Shown here: in pieces, positions 1 through 9,429 of the stretch
Layout: the number at the start of each line of letters is the position of its first letter
Position numbering within the stretch: the first letter of the stretch is position 1
DNA from: Nitrospiraceae bacterium
Lineage (GTDB): Bacteria; Nitrospirota; Thermodesulfovibrionia; Thermodesulfovibrionales; UBA1546
DNA: 33,157 bases
NCBI GenBank assembly: GCA_003599795.1
Contig: QZJQ01000063.1
Coordinates: 1-33,157 of the forward strand
Reading direction: 5' to 3'
Program-made: the position numbers and the translations under genes
Notes under the pieces: model-generated
The model's input: only the letters and a program-made list of their open reading frames with translations
What the model was told of the DNA's origin: nothing
Databases searched by the model: none

Positions 1-1
1 A

Positions 2-112
2 GATTACAAAGTCGTTTGGTCAGTTGTAAAAAAAGAATTGCCTGTCATAGAACCTGCCATTACAAAGTTATTAGGCGATCTGAAGGCATTTAAATCCACT
101 AAAAAGAAATAG
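2..112 (+). CDS. C-terminal 36 residues of an unidentified protein (partial)
   Basis: An open frame enters from the left edge and ends at TAG 110-112. The visible tail is basic, contains the stretch KKELPVIEPAITKLLGDLKAF and ends in a Lys-rich STKKK tail. It looks like genuine coding sequence: no stop in frame, helical amphipathic pattern, same strand as the downstream operon. Too little is present to assign a family. It is separated from the pilus operon by about 165 bases that contain a TATAAT box, so it is probably a separate transcription unit. Confidence 0.5.
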   Translation, partial: DYKVVWSVVKKELPVIEPAITKLLGDLKAFKSTKKK

Positions 113-224
113 TTTTCAATATCCACTATTTCTTAATGCAGCCTTGCGGCTCTCTCTTTAAAATGCCCCGCATGACGCTTCAAAAAACCTTTGATTTCAA
201 AATGAATATCCCCTTCAGCCATGA

Positions 225-230
225 TATAAT
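225..230 (+). promoter_or_regulatory. Candidate -10 box of the pilus operon
   Basis: A perfect TATAAT lies 47 nt before the TTG start of the first pilus gene. This leaves an untranslated leader of about 40 nt with a good Shine-Dalgarno. No convincing -35 hexamer lies at 16-18 nt spacing, so the promoter may need an activator or another sigma factor. Assigned by pattern only. Confidence 0.35.
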
Positions 231-277
231 ACAAACACTTAGCGGAAATTGAATTCGTTGTTTTCGGGGAGGTATGC

Positions 278-1645
278 TTGGCGCGACAGGTTGCCGTCAG
301 CTTCGAAAATGAAATAATTAAGGTAGTATATGCGTCATCGGATAATGAAAAGTTATTAATTGAAAAAACCCTTACTCTTCGGAATGAAGAATTTGACGGC
401 TTCCTGAGCCGGGAAAAGACCAAGTATTTTACTGTTGCCTGTGATTTTAAGTCATTCCGCGAGGACATACTGTTTATCCCCCCTGTTAAGGAGCAATACG
501 TCAAAAGCATTATTGCCTCGGAGATAAAGAAGAAATTCCCTGAGCTCATAAACCCTTCTTTTTTTTACACGGTTCTCGGCGAAAAACTTCACGAAGGCAG
601 GTTGATGAAGGAGGTATTCATCTTTGCCGTCAGCAACGAAGATTTATTCAGCGTAATAAGCAGATTTGACAGGCACAATAAGAAAATAAAACACTTATAT
701 CCCAGTGCCTTTGCTCTGGCCCATCTGGTAAATTCATCCATCAGCCTGAAAAATGAACTTGCGCTGTGCATTGCCGGAACAGGAGGAAATACGGCATTAT
801 TTTTTGTTAAGGACAGGTTTTTTCTTCCGTTCAGGCTGACGCAATTCTCGGAAAAGGGCATTCATAATCCCGACATCCAGAATATAAATATGACCATAGC
901 CTATTGCCGCCAGACCCTAAAACTGAATCCGACATTGATAGCTCTGGTAGGCGAGGCGTGTTACCGCTATCATTCGGACATAGATTTAGCCCTGCCTATA
1001 CTCTGTATTATGCATCCGCCAAACATTATAGCTTCGGGGAAAAATATCATAGAAGAATTTATTACGCCCATATCAGCGTTATTCCGCGTCAAGGATATGG
1101 AGGCAGGCAATATCCTTCCGCAGGATTACAGGAAGTTTTATGCCCGGAAAACAGCAATCGGATATCTCACGGCTCTTTTTCTAACACTTGCACTTCTCGG
1201 ATTAGGCTATACAGGCATGAAGATATCTGAGGCTTTATTGCTAAAAGAGAAAATTGAATCCTTGCGGGCAGAGATAAAAAGCATGGAGCCGGCCTTCACC
1301 GATTACAGGACGAAACACGAAAAAATGCAGGGTTTGTTTCCTGCGATAAATATCATAAAAAATGCAGGCTCTCCGCATGATTTTCAGAGGCTGCTGATTA
1401 TTATGGAGCAGTTCCGCATAAAAAACGTAAACATTCATTCCATCCAGATTAATAATGAGAAGGGCGCCTCATTGCTTTTTAACATTAGGGGGGTTGTTAT
1501 CTCGGAGGGGTTTGCCGAGATGCAAAATAACTACCAGACCCTGCTGGATGTAATTAAAAAGAATAAAGAAATAGAATTGGTATCGGACAAGATAGACTTA
1601 AAAGATAAAAGTTTTCATATTGAGGCCAGGTTCAAGGGGAATTAA
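278..1645 (+). CDS. mshI: MshI-like pilus assembly protein (PilM/PilN-type fusion)
   Basis: 455 aa. The N-terminal ~270 residues resemble the actin-like PilM fold, with a phosphate-loop-like stretch IAGTGGNTALFFVKD at 165-179. A PilN-like part follows: the motif GNILPQDYR (277-285), one transmembrane helix (about 293-312) and a coiled coil (about 315-350). In MSHA-type systems MshI combines these two parts, forming the cytoplasmic and inner-membrane base that links the ATPase to the periplasmic alignment complex. The start is TTG at 278, with Shine-Dalgarno GGGAGG ending 5 nt upstream. The ATG at 274 is out of frame and soon meets a stop. It is the first gene of a run of seven same-strand genes and ends 5 nt before the next. 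The family call rests on architecture and gene order rather than a signature motif. Confidence 0.75.
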   Translation: MARQVAVSFENEIIKVVYASSDNEKLLIEKTLTLRNEEFDGFLSREKTKYFTVACDFKSFREDILFIPPVKEQYVKSIIASEIKKKFPELINPSFFYTVLGEKLHEGRLMKEVFIFAVSNEDLFSVISRFDRHNKKIKHLYPSAFALAHLVNSSISLKNELALCIAGTGGNTALFFVKDRFFLPFRLTQFSEKGIHNPDIQNINMTIAYCRQTLKLNPTLIALVGEACYRYHSDIDLALPILCIMHPPNIIASGKNIIEEFITPISALFRVKDMEAGNILPQDYRKFYARKTAIGYLTALFLTLALLGLGYTGMKISEALLLKEKIESLRAEIKSMEPAFTDYRTKHEKMQGLFPAINIIKNAGSPHDFQRLLIIMEQFRIKNVNIHSIQINNEKGASLLFNIRGVVISEGFAEMQNNYQTLLDVIKKNKEIELVSDKIDLKDKSFHIEARFKGN

Positions 1646-1650
1646 ATATT

Positions 1651-2193
1651 ATGGATGAACCGAAAGATACGGATAATAAATTGAAACGGTTATTTTATTG
1701 TTATGTTTTATCGGGCTTATTTATTTTCATATCCCTTTCCGGCGTTATTATTTCAACAAGGTATAAAAATCACCTCTCAGGCGCCTTAAAGGACTTGCAG
1801 GCCGCCAAACAAAATCTTTTTACAATACAGGGCGCGGCTGCTGATATGGATTCCATAATGGCAGGCATGGACCGGATTATGACGCCTGATATAACCACGC
1901 AGGCCGCCGAGATGCAGCTCTTAATAAGTCTTGACGGATTAAAGTCCGGAATGAAGGAAGCTGAGATTACAGTCAGCCCTATGGAATACAAAGGGGATGA
2001 GGTCAGCCTGCCCGTCATTGTAAGGGCGCCCTTAAAAGACTATGCGGATTTTGTTAATAAGACAGGCCATCTTCAATCGCGGAAATTCCCGGTTTTTAAT
2101 ATCAGCAGGATATCTTTATCGCAAACGCCGGATAAGGCCGTTTATTATGAAATCGCAGGAGATATCAGAACCCTGAAAGGCAAGAAAAAATAA
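1651..2193 (+). CDS. mshJ: MshJ/PilO-like inner-membrane pilus alignment protein
   Basis: 180 aa. A short cytoplasmic N terminus is followed by a transmembrane helix (about 14-35), a coiled-coil stretch (about 38-65) and a small alpha/beta periplasmic domain. This is the layout of PilO and GspM proteins. Such proteins pair with the PilN-like part of MshI in the inner membrane to connect the motor with the secretin. The ATG at 1651 lies 5 nt after the mshI stop, and its Shine-Dalgarno GGGGA lies in the mshI end, suggesting coupled translation. Sequence conservation in this family is low, so position between the MshI-like gene and the secretin carries much of the weight. Confidence 0.65.
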   Translation: MDEPKDTDNKLKRLFYCYVLSGLFIFISLSGVIISTRYKNHLSGALKDLQAAKQNLFTIQGAAADMDSIMAGMDRIMTPDITTQAAEMQLLISLDGLKSGMKEAEITVSPMEYKGDEVSLPVIVRAPLKDYADFVNKTGHLQSRKFPVFNISRISLSQTPDKAVYYEIAGDIRTLKGKKK

Positions 2194-2211
2194 ATGCGGT
2201 AGGAATTTAAA

Positions 2212-2655
2212 ATGCTATTTAACAGGAGACAAACAACAATCATACTGCTGCCCTTTACTGCGATTATTCTTTCAATAATCGCATCCTCTTATTTCAAATT
2301 TAAGCCTGCGCTCTCATCCGCGGAGCAGGATATTTCAAAGTTTTCATACAAGAAAATTGCCGTCATACATAAACAGCCGGTTACAGTAACAGCCCTGAAA
2401 AGTCCCATAGACCTGCCTGTTACGGCCCAAAAGGATTTTCCTAAGGTTCAGCTTTCCGAAGTATTCCCGCGGGAAATGAAGGGAAGAAAAGTCGTTCTTA
2501 TTTTTATAACTGAAAACAGGAAAATGGCGATAATAAATGATATAGTAGTAAAAGAGGGCGATACCATTGACAACGGCAAAGTAAAAAAAATAGAGAGAAA
2601 CAGGGTGCTGATAAAGGATAAAGAGGGAGAGGAATGGATAAAGATAGAGCAATAA
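2212..2655 (+). CDS. mshK: MshK/PilP/GspB-like secretin-docking protein
   Basis: 147 aa. One N-terminal membrane anchor (about 8-26) and a linker precede a small beta-rich C-terminal domain (about 95-147). That domain has the pattern seen in PilP, GspC and MshK: a short strand (KMAIINDIVV), a 'KEGDTIDNGKVKKI' turn, then RVLIKDKEGEEWIKI. These proteins bridge the inner-membrane complex to the N-terminal domains of the secretin. The start has AGGA 7 nt upstream. The last 22 nt overlap the secretin gene, so the two are probably coupled. The exact subfamily (MshK or GspB) is inferred from gene order. Confidence 0.6.
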   Translation: MLFNRRQTTIILLPFTAIILSIIASSYFKFKPALSSAEQDISKFSYKKIAVIHKQPVTVTALKSPIDLPVTAQKDFPKVQLSEVFPREMKGRKVVLIFITENRKMAIINDIVVKEGDTIDNGKVKKIERNRVLIKDKEGEEWIKIEQ

Positions 2656-4238
2656 AAAAATCCTGCATCAGGCCTGTTCTTTTTTCTTTGCTGTCAGCCG
2701 CACTCGTCCTTTCATGCGCGTCCCCGGACACGAGGAAAAAGGTTCAGATACCTGAAGAGACAAAAGAGATAAAGACGGAAAAACCGGCTGCTCCGGAGCT
2801 GAAGATGCCCCAGTTTATCCCTGTGGCAGAAGACATATCTTCCTTAAAGACAAAGGTCGTAGATATATCCGCAAGAAATACTCCCCTCAGAGACGTGCTT
2901 CATGTGATTTCCGAGGCAACGGGAATTAACCTAGTCATGGAAAAAGGCGTAAATCCTGAAACTCCGATAACCATTACCTTAAAAAACACAACTGCGGAAG
3001 AAGCCCTGAATGTCATTATTTCCTCCGTGGATTATTTTTACGCAATCGGAAATAATATGCTTACAGTAAAGGCCATAGACACGAAATTCTTTGAGCTCGG
3101 GCATCCTTCCATCATTCAGAATTATAATGTTGATGTAGGCGGCGATATCCTCGGAGGAGGGATAATCGGGATAGGAGGAACCACAACAGGAACAACCGGA
3201 ACTGCCGGAACAACGCTTTCAACAGCAGGCGCCACAAACATAAAAGGCGGCGTCACGCAAACGTCTAAAAGCGATCCTGCGGCGTTCAACTTTTGGGATA
3301 TAATAGAAAAAACAGTCTCAAGCATACTCGGAATAACCGCAGCGCCTGCAGGCGCGCCCCAGTCTTCATCTCCCCAGCAAAGCTTTACGGTCAACAGGTT
3401 GACCGGAACCATAGCAGTGACAGCCTCAAAAAAGAATATTGAAAGGGTGGAACAATACCTCAACACAGTCAGAAAGGTAATCAACAGGCAAGTCTTGATA
3501 GAGGCCAAGATAACCGAAGTGCAGTTAAGCGACAGGCTGAGATACGGAATTGACTGGAGTTTTCTTGAAAACTGGGCGGGTGCAGGAGCACTTTCATTCC
3601 AGACGCAGCGTTTTTCCGATGTGGTCAGCTCAACACTCCCGACCTTCAACATAGGCGTTACAGGCAAAAACTTAACCTCTCTCCTGAAGGCCTTGGAGCA
3701 GCAGGGAGAGGTAAAGACGTTATCAAACCCGAGAATAAATATAATGAACAGCCAGACAGCGCTCCTTAGCGTTGGAAGGAATGTGACTATCATCTCACAG
3801 GTGCAGACTTCAACCACAACAACAGCCGGCTCAACTCCTATAACCACGTTCACGGTAGGCACAAGCTCTGTTCTGTCAGGGATTATTATTGGAATCGTTC
3901 CGTATATAAGTGAAAACGGGGATATTTCCCTGACAATAACCCCCATAATTTCCGACCTGGTAAGCGTTGAAGAAAGAACCGTAGGCCAGTCCGGCAACCA
4001 AACCCAGATATCGCTTCCTACAATAGACTTAAAAGAGCTCAGCACTACGGTGAAGGTCAGGGACGGGCAGATGATTATAATCGGCGGCCTTATATCCAAG
4101 AAGGAAAGCCTACAGGATAATAAGGTGCCGATACTGGGTGACCTGCCTGTTTTTGGCGGTTTGTTTAAGAGCAGGGATAAACTGGAAACAAAGACAGAGC
4201 TGGTTATAATCTTACAGCCAATGCTGGTTTCAAAGTAG
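2634..4238 (+). CDS. mshL: MSHA-type pilus secretin, outer-membrane lipoprotein
   Basis: 534 aa. A lipoprotein signal ends at Cys28 (VLSC). An STN/N0-like domain follows (about 75-160, 'VVDISARNTPLRDVLHVISEATGINLVM' region), then a Gly/Thr-rich low-complexity linker (about 168-206) and a second short domain with NRLTGTIAVTASKKNIERVEQYL. The C-terminal secretin barrel (about 290-532) carries the signature VPILGDLPVFGGLFK near the end. Secretins form the outer-membrane channel for the pilus. The STN layout and neighbours are closer to MshL than to PilQ or GspD. The start at 2634 lies inside the previous gene with a strong GGGAGAGG just upstream. The lipid anchor would let it reach the outer membrane through the Lol pathway, part of which is encoded at 18816-20747. 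Confidence 0.9.
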   Translation: MDKDRAIKKSCIRPVLFSLLSAALVLSCASPDTRKKVQIPEETKEIKTEKPAAPELKMPQFIPVAEDISSLKTKVVDISARNTPLRDVLHVISEATGINLVMEKGVNPETPITITLKNTTAEEALNVIISSVDYFYAIGNNMLTVKAIDTKFFELGHPSIIQNYNVDVGGDILGGGIIGIGGTTTGTTGTAGTTLSTAGATNIKGGVTQTSKSDPAAFNFWDIIEKTVSSILGITAAPAGAPQSSSPQQSFTVNRLTGTIAVTASKKNIERVEQYLNTVRKVINRQVLIEAKITEVQLSDRLRYGIDWSFLENWAGAGALSFQTQRFSDVVSSTLPTFNIGVTGKNLTSLLKALEQQGEVKTLSNPRINIMNSQTALLSVGRNVTIISQVQTSTTTTAGSTPITTFTVGTSSVLSGIIIGIVPYISENGDISLTITPIISDLVSVEERTVGQSGNQTQISLPTIDLKELSTTVKVRDGQMIIIGGLISKKESLQDNKVPILGDLPVFGGLFKSRDKLETKTELVIILQPMLVSK

Positions 4239-4247
4239 GGAATGATA

Positions 4248-5888
4248 ATGGAAAAAATAGGGAACCTCCTGAAGACAAAAGGCATTGTCAGCGAGAAACA
4301 GATGCAGGTGGCCTTAATCCAGCAGGAAATAACAGGCGATCTGCTTGGCGACACTCTCATAAAACTGGGGTTCGTAACATCAAGAGAACTGGGGCAGATA
4401 CTTGCGGAACAGTCCGGCCTGGAGTTTGTGGATTTCGGTGAATACGCCATTGAGGAAGAGGCCCTGAAGATAATACCCAAAGAGACTGCGGAAAAAGCTG
4501 AATTCATCCCTCTTGAAATGAAAAACGGGCAGCTCAGCATCGGAATTACTAATCCGAGCAACATATCGGCAGTTGACACTGTTACCAGACTTACGAAAAA
4601 GCAGCCGCATGTCTGTGTAATAGATAAAGACAGTTTCCGTGATGCCTTAGAGCGTGCCTATTTCTTCATGGAAAACCCGACTCAGCAGGGCATAAGGAAC
4701 GCCATTGCTGAGATGAAGGCTGCCGGAATTGCAGCGGGCACAACCGTGACAAAACTAACAGACCTTATCATTATAGACGGTTTCAGAAGAAATGCCTCCG
4801 ACATCCATATTAACCCGACGCCGGATATCGTTCATGTATTTTACAGGGTGGACGGCATTCTTCAGTACGGGCACGGAATTCCGAAAACAGCCCACAACGG
4901 GATAGTGTCCAGAATAAAGGTGCTGTCCGAGATGGATATAGCAGAGCAGCGGCTGCCTCAGGACGGCTCTTTCAATTTTACTTTCCTCAATAAGCAATAT
5001 GACATACGCGTATCTACGGTCCCCACCATATACGGAGAAAATATTGTAATGAGAATCCTTGCGGGCGTCGGCCCGTTCCTGAGAGTTGAAAAACTGGGAT
5101 TTGACGAGCCTAACGTTAAAAAAATAAAATCACTCTTTCTTAAACCGTACGGGATAATACTGATTACAGGGCCTACAGGAAGCGGCAAAACAACAACTCT
5201 TTACGCTGCCTTAAGGGAAATAAACCTTCTTGAAAAAAATGTTTTCACAGTTGAAGACCCCGTGGAATACAAGTTAAGCCTGATTAAGCAGACGCAGGTA
5301 AATGAAAAAGCCGGATATGACTTCGCTGTTGCAGGCAGAAACTTTATGAGGCAGGACCCTAATGTGATGCTCCTTGGCGAAATAAGGGATGAGGAAACGG
5401 CAAGAATAGCCATACGCGCTGCGCTGACGGGTCAGCTTGTTCTTTCCACCCTTCATGCCAATGACGCCGTAACTGCAATACCGCGGCTCATAGACCTGAA
5501 TGTGGACCGTTTTCTTATATCTTCTTCCCTTCTCGCAATAGTTGCGCAGAGGCTTGTCAGAAAAATATGCAGCCATTGCAAGGCAAAATACGATTTAAAT
5601 GAGAGTGAGCTTTCTGTCTTTAAGGAGAATGCAATTGATTTAACATCTGCCCTTAAAGGCAAGGGCTGCCCGCGCTGCAACGGCACGGGATATATGGGAA
5701 GAACAGTCATCGGCGAAATATTAGTTCTGGATGATGAGATAAAAGATATGATATATTCGGGGGCCTCTGCGCCGGCAATTCAGGCAGCAGCAATAAGAAA
5801 GGGTTTGCGGCCGTTAAAAGAGGATGCCGTTAGAAAAGCCGCCTCGGGCATAACGACACTGGATGAGGTATTAAGGGTAACAGGCTGA
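4248..5888 (+). CDS. mshE: Pilus assembly ATPase, MshE/PilB/GspE family
   Basis: About 546 aa. An N-terminal MshEN-type domain (1-140) precedes the secretion-ATPase core. Numbered from the ATG at 4242, Walker A is GPTGSGKTT (310-318), the Asp box lies near 335-340 (VEDPVEY) and Walker B is VMLLGE (375-380). A zinc-binding four-Cys motif is at 443, 446, 476 and 479. This hexameric cytoplasmic motor powers pilin polymerisation. MshEN domains in MshE and PilB relatives bind c-di-GMP, which fits a c-di-GMP enzyme gene at the other end of the locus. I prefer ATG 4248 over 4242 because the only Shine-Dalgarno (TAGGG, 4236-4240) is 1 nt from 4242 but 7 nt from 4248. Confidence 0.92.
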   Translation: MEKIGNLLKTKGIVSEKQMQVALIQQEITGDLLGDTLIKLGFVTSRELGQILAEQSGLEFVDFGEYAIEEEALKIIPKETAEKAEFIPLEMKNGQLSIGITNPSNISAVDTVTRLTKKQPHVCVIDKDSFRDALERAYFFMENPTQQGIRNAIAEMKAAGIAAGTTVTKLTDLIIIDGFRRNASDIHINPTPDIVHVFYRVDGILQYGHGIPKTAHNGIVSRIKVLSEMDIAEQRLPQDGSFNFTFLNKQYDIRVSTVPTIYGENIVMRILAGVGPFLRVEKLGFDEPNVKKIKSLFLKPYGIILITGPTGSGKTTTLYAALREINLLEKNVFTVEDPVEYKLSLIKQTQVNEKAGYDFAVAGRNFMRQDPNVMLLGEIRDEETARIAIRAALTGQLVLSTLHANDAVTAIPRLIDLNVDRFLISSSLLAIVAQRLVRKICSHCKAKYDLNESELSVFKENAIDLTSALKGKGCPRCNGTGYMGRTVIGEILVLDDEIKDMIYSGASAPAIQAAAIRKGLRPLKEDAVRKAASGITTLDEVLRVTG

Positions 5889-5898
5889 TTACAGGGCG

Positions 5899-7116
5899 AT
5901 GAGATACTACTCATATAAGGCAATAACTCCGGACGGCTCCCTGATAAGGGGCACTGTTGCGGGAGAAGATATTGACTATGTTTATGGAATTCTTTCCTCT
6001 AACGGATTATATATACTGAATGTTAAAGCAGCAAGCACGCTGATAACAAACCTGAAAAAAAGCCTTTGGAAGCGAAATGTAAAAAATAAGGATGTCATAG
6101 AGTTTGCCAATAATCTCTCGGTTATGCTGAAGGCCGGCATTCCGTTGATGACCGCACTGACTGATATAATCAGCGGCATAGAAAACAAGACTTTTAAAAA
6201 TGCCATGACAGACATAAGAGCCCAGATAGAAACAGGGATGAGATTTTCAGATGCTGTGGCCTCAAAGAAAGGTATATTTCCTGAGATCTTTGCCAGCCTG
6301 ATAAAGGTCGGCGAGGAAACAGGAGACATGGAAAAAAGCCTTTCTGATGCCGCAGACCACATGCAGAGGATGGAGGATTTGGCCCTGACGATTCGGAGAG
6401 CGCTTATATATCCTGCTTTCGCGCTCATTGCGACCTCCGGAGCTTTAATCTTCTGGCTGGCATATGTTTTGCCGAAGGTTATATCCGCGATGAAGGATAT
6501 GGGCATAGAACTGCCGCTCATTACAAGGATGCTGCTGGCTGCCGGCGATTTCGTGCAGGCATACTGGTATTTTATACCTGTACCGCCCCTTGCGGTTTTT
6601 ATTGCCATACGCGTGCTAAACCGGAAAAGCGGCTCTAAATATTATATTGATGAAATAAAGCTGAAGCTCCCTATTATGGGGATTGTGGTTTATAACAAGC
6701 TCCTTGCTCTTTTTTCCGAACAGCTGCGGATACTGGTGGTGGCCGGACTGACGATTAACAAGGCCTTTGACATAGTTGCAGATTTAATAGGGAATGAGGT
6801 TTTCAAAAGGGCGATTCTGGAAATAAAGGACAGCATATCGTCAGGAAGCAGAATATCCGATGCTCTCAGGGAACACATTGTTTTTCCTTCTTTAGTGGCG
6901 AGAATGATAGACGCGGGCGAGACCAGCGGCAATCTGGACAAACAGCTTGCATATCTTTCAGGCTTTTACTTTAAAAGACTTGACGACATATCTCAAAAAA
7001 TAGGGAAGATGATAGAGCCTGTCGTGATTACATTGGTGGGCATCATCTTTGCGGTAATTATTATAGGACTGCTGTTTCCGGTTTACGATCTGGTAATAAA
7101 ATTGGGCCGGGGCTGA
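5899..7116 (+). CDS. mshG: Pilus platform protein, MshG/PilC/GspF family
   Basis: 405 aa with the usual duplicated T2SSF domain: first copy about 65-190, second about 265-390. Three hydrophobic helices are visible (about 170-192, 215-235, 372-395). The repeat motif is clear in both halves: LMTALTDI...FPEIFASLIKVGEETGDMEKSL and TINKAFDIV...FPSLVARMIDAGETSGNLDKQL. This polytopic inner-membrane protein is the platform rotated by the ATPase. It begins 10 nt after the mshE stop with an AGGG close to the ATG. Length and domain order are normal for the family. Confidence 0.9.
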   Translation: MRYYSYKAITPDGSLIRGTVAGEDIDYVYGILSSNGLYILNVKAASTLITNLKKSLWKRNVKNKDVIEFANNLSVMLKAGIPLMTALTDIISGIENKTFKNAMTDIRAQIETGMRFSDAVASKKGIFPEIFASLIKVGEETGDMEKSLSDAADHMQRMEDLALTIRRALIYPAFALIATSGALIFWLAYVLPKVISAMKDMGIELPLITRMLLAAGDFVQAYWYFIPVPPLAVFIAIRVLNRKSGSKYYIDEIKLKLPIMGIVVYNKLLALFSEQLRILVVAGLTINKAFDIVADLIGNEVFKRAILEIKDSISSGSRISDALREHIVFPSLVARMIDAGETSGNLDKQLAYLSGFYFKRLDDISQKIGKMIEPVVITLVGIIFAVIIIGLLFPVYDLVIKLGRG

Positions 7117-7122
7117 GCTTAA

Positions 7123-8322
7123 ATGGATTACTTAGAGTTTTTTGATTTAAAAGAAGACCCCTTCAGGTTAACTCCGGATCCCTTATATTTTTATCCCTCT
7201 GAAAGCCATAATGAAGCGCTATCCACACTGACTTACATGGTTGAACAGAAGGAGGGGTTTTTCCTTACAGTCGGAGAGCCCGGCACCGGCAAGACAACTC
7301 TTTTAAACACCTTTCTGAATACAAAAGGCTGGAAAGACCGGGCGGGAATTGCCCTTGTGCTTACGCCCCGGCTGTCGCCTGAAGAGTTTCTGCTTACAGT
7401 CCTTGAGGACTTGAATGTGAAAATAAAAAATACGAATAAAAATGAGATTATCAGGGCCTTCAGGGATTTCCTCATAGAAAATTCACTGCTGGGCCGGAGG
7501 ATTATCATTATAGTTGACGAGGCGCAGAACCTTCCAGATGAAACCCTGGAAGAATTGCGGCTGCTGTCAAATCTTGAGACAGAAAAGGAAAAGCTGCTTC
7601 AAATAGTCCTCATCGGGCAGCCTGAGCTGGGGAAGAGGCTGCTTACAGAAAAACTCAGGCAATTAAATCAGAGAATCACGCTAAGGGTGATATTGAATCC
7701 CTTAACTATAAGGGAGACCTCTGATTATATAAATTACAGACTGATAAAAGCCGGAAAAGGTTCCCTAATATTTGAAGATGCGGCAAAAAAACTCATACAC
7801 AGCTCATCAGAGGGCATTCCAAGGCTTATTAACCTTATATCTTCAAGGGCCATGATGGCAGCGTATCTGGATACAAGCAAAAATATCAAGAAAAGGCATA
7901 TCCTGTACGCGATAAGGCATCTCTCGGAAGGTTATGCAAAAAAGGAATACAGGGCTATAAGCATCAGGCGTTCCGTTCTTGTATTCATGCTGTTTTGCAC
8001 GATAGGCTTTGCCGCTGCCGTAAGCTACAAAGATAACCTGTTTCATAAATTACAGCCTGTTGAAAAAAAGGAAGCCGCCGGCCGTGAAGCGGAACAGATG
8101 ATAAAGCAGAAAACTACAGGCATGATAACCGCCGAGTCCATCGGCCTGAAGTTGCAGCCGTCTCCTAATGCGGAAGACATCATGTCTGCAACAAAAGGCA
8201 TGGTTCTCCATGTAACCGGCGAATTTACAGAAACCACCGGCAAAAAATGGTACAAGATAAGACTGTCTTCAGATGGAAGGGAGTACTGGATTACGAATGA
8301 TGCTGTTGCCCTATCTCCCTAA
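7123..8322 (+). CDS. mshM: MshM/ExeA-like AAA ATPase with a C-terminal SH3-like domain
   Basis: 399 aa. An ExeA-type AAA domain fills the N-terminal part (start YLEFFDLKEDPFRLTPDP; Walker A GEPGTGKTT 51-59; Walker B IIIIVDEAQN 127-136). One transmembrane helix (about 284-302) separates it from a periplasmic tail whose last ~55 residues (345-398) look like a bacterial SH3 domain (GMVLHVTGEF...KKWYKIRL...REYWITNDAVAL). ExeA helps assemble its secretin and binds peptidoglycan through its periplasmic part; here an SH3-like module takes that place. It starts 6 nt after mshG and overlaps the convergent TPR gene by 12 nt at the 3' ends. Confidence 0.85.
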   Translation: MDYLEFFDLKEDPFRLTPDPLYFYPSESHNEALSTLTYMVEQKEGFFLTVGEPGTGKTTLLNTFLNTKGWKDRAGIALVLTPRLSPEEFLLTVLEDLNVKIKNTNKNEIIRAFRDFLIENSLLGRRIIIIVDEAQNLPDETLEELRLLSNLETEKEKLLQIVLIGQPELGKRLLTEKLRQLNQRITLRVILNPLTIRETSDYINYRLIKAGKGSLIFEDAAKKLIHSSSEGIPRLINLISSRAMMAAYLDTSKNIKKRHILYAIRHLSEGYAKKEYRAISIRRSVLVFMLFCTIGFAAAVSYKDNLFHKLQPVEKKEAAGREAEQMIKQKTTGMITAESIGLKLQPSPNAEDIMSATKGMVLHVTGEFTETTGKKWYKIRLSSDGREYWITNDAVALSP

Positions 8323-9375
8323 ATGCGACAGCCTCTCATCAACAAATTTCTTTGTCTCCGGCTCAATTCCGTTCATTGACGCTATTTCACGGTAAACCTT
8401 CACTGCGTCCTGAACTTTTCCCTGCTTCTCCGCAATTCTTGCAATGCCGAGATAACCCTGAATATTTCCCGTTTGTGAAAGTTTATAGAAAAAATTGTAT
8501 GCCTTATCACTGTCCCCTCGCCTTTCATGCAGGATGGCAAAATTCAGCAGTGCATGGGCATTTGAAGGCTCTATGGACAGTGCCCTTGCAAGATAGCTTT
8601 CGCTTTCCGGAAAATTGCCGAGCATGGCATATGCGATGCCAAGATTTACGAGTGAAGGCACATAATCTTTCTCTATGCTCAGCGCATTCTTTAAATGCCG
8701 CACCGCCTCGTCATAAGAATTCAGCCTGAGCAGCACGCTGGAGATATTATTCAATATAATATGGTTTTCAGGATCCAGTCCCAGCGCTTTTTTATAACTG
8801 GCAAGCGCGTTGTGATAATTTCTCTTAGTCTCAAATGTTTGCGCAGCTGAAATATATGCGTCTCTTTTTAACTGGTTTTCATTAGGCAGCCTCTTCTTAT
8901 CTCCCGCGTCCTTGGAAAGTTCAGCTGTTTTAGGTTCGGATACAGAGGGCAGGCCCTCCTTTTTAAATGTCTTCCTCTGCCGCTTAACGTGCTGAACGAC
9001 AGCGTCTTTTTTTGTTTTCTCTTTCTGAATGCCTGTATCGCCCTCCGGTTCCTTTACGGGTTCGGATGCAGTATTGTCCGGCAAGGGAACCGCAGATGGA
9101 AGAGACGGAGCGCTTTTAACAGCATGTTCCTGAAATTTTTCAATCTGCCGCTCCTGTTTCTCTGCTTCCTGCGCCTTGCCGTAAAAATTCATAATGTAAA
9201 CAACTCCGGCCCCTGATGCAATCGCGGCAAAAATAAGGGCCGACAGGAATATTATCCTTTTTTTAACGGCATATTTTTCAGCAGAATTTAATACGGCGTG
9301 CTTTAGATTTGGAGGAACATCACTTTTAAAACCCTGATATTTTACCTTTGAAAGCAGATCCGCTAAGAGACTCAC
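8311..9375 (-). CDS. mshN: MshN-like membrane-anchored TPR protein
   Basis: 354 aa. A short cytoplasmic N terminus, one transmembrane helix (about 41-62) and a charged Pro/Lys/Glu-rich linker (about 65-170) precede four to five TPR repeats (about 180-345; for example SYKKALGLDPENHIILNNIS, HLKNALSIEKDYVPSLVNLG). MshN in MSHA loci has the same layout and sits beside mshM. TPR proteins of pilus systems usually act as periplasmic scaffolds, often for secretin assembly. The start is GTG at 9375 with GGGG 4 nt upstream. It lies 54 nt downstream of the transglycosylase gene, probably in one transcript, and its end overlaps the mshM end. The MshN name is inferred from context. Confidence 0.6.
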   Translation of the reverse strand: MSLLADLLSKVKYQGFKSDVPPNLKHAVLNSAEKYAVKKRIIFLSALIFAAIASGAGVVYIMNFYGKAQEAEKQERQIEKFQEHAVKSAPSLPSAVPLPDNTASEPVKEPEGDTGIQKEKTKKDAVVQHVKRQRKTFKKEGLPSVSEPKTAELSKDAGDKKRLPNENQLKRDAYISAAQTFETKRNYHNALASYKKALGLDPENHIILNNISSVLLRLNSYDEAVRHLKNALSIEKDYVPSLVNLGIAYAMLGNFPESESYLARALSIEPSNAHALLNFAILHERRGDSDKAYNFFYKLSQTGNIQGYLGIARIAEKQGKVQDAVKVYREIASMNGIEPETKKFVDERLSHLGR

Positions 9376-9429
9376 GCTGCCCCTGTTAATTTTTTAAAGT
9401 TATAAAAACTTCCGTGCCCGGGCATTTTT

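Noticed and set aside
3122-4579. Long minus-strand open frame (485 codons) opposite the secretin gene
   Set aside because: It is antisense to the well-supported secretin and ATPase genes, has repetitive Ser/Val/Ile/Pro content with no domain, and lacks a ribosome binding site. It is a shadow of codon bias.
9412-9426. TGCCCGGGCA followed by a T-run on the plus strand, resembling a terminator
   Set aside because: The palindrome leaves no room for a loop, the stem would be about 3-4 bp, and no plus-strand gene ends just upstream.
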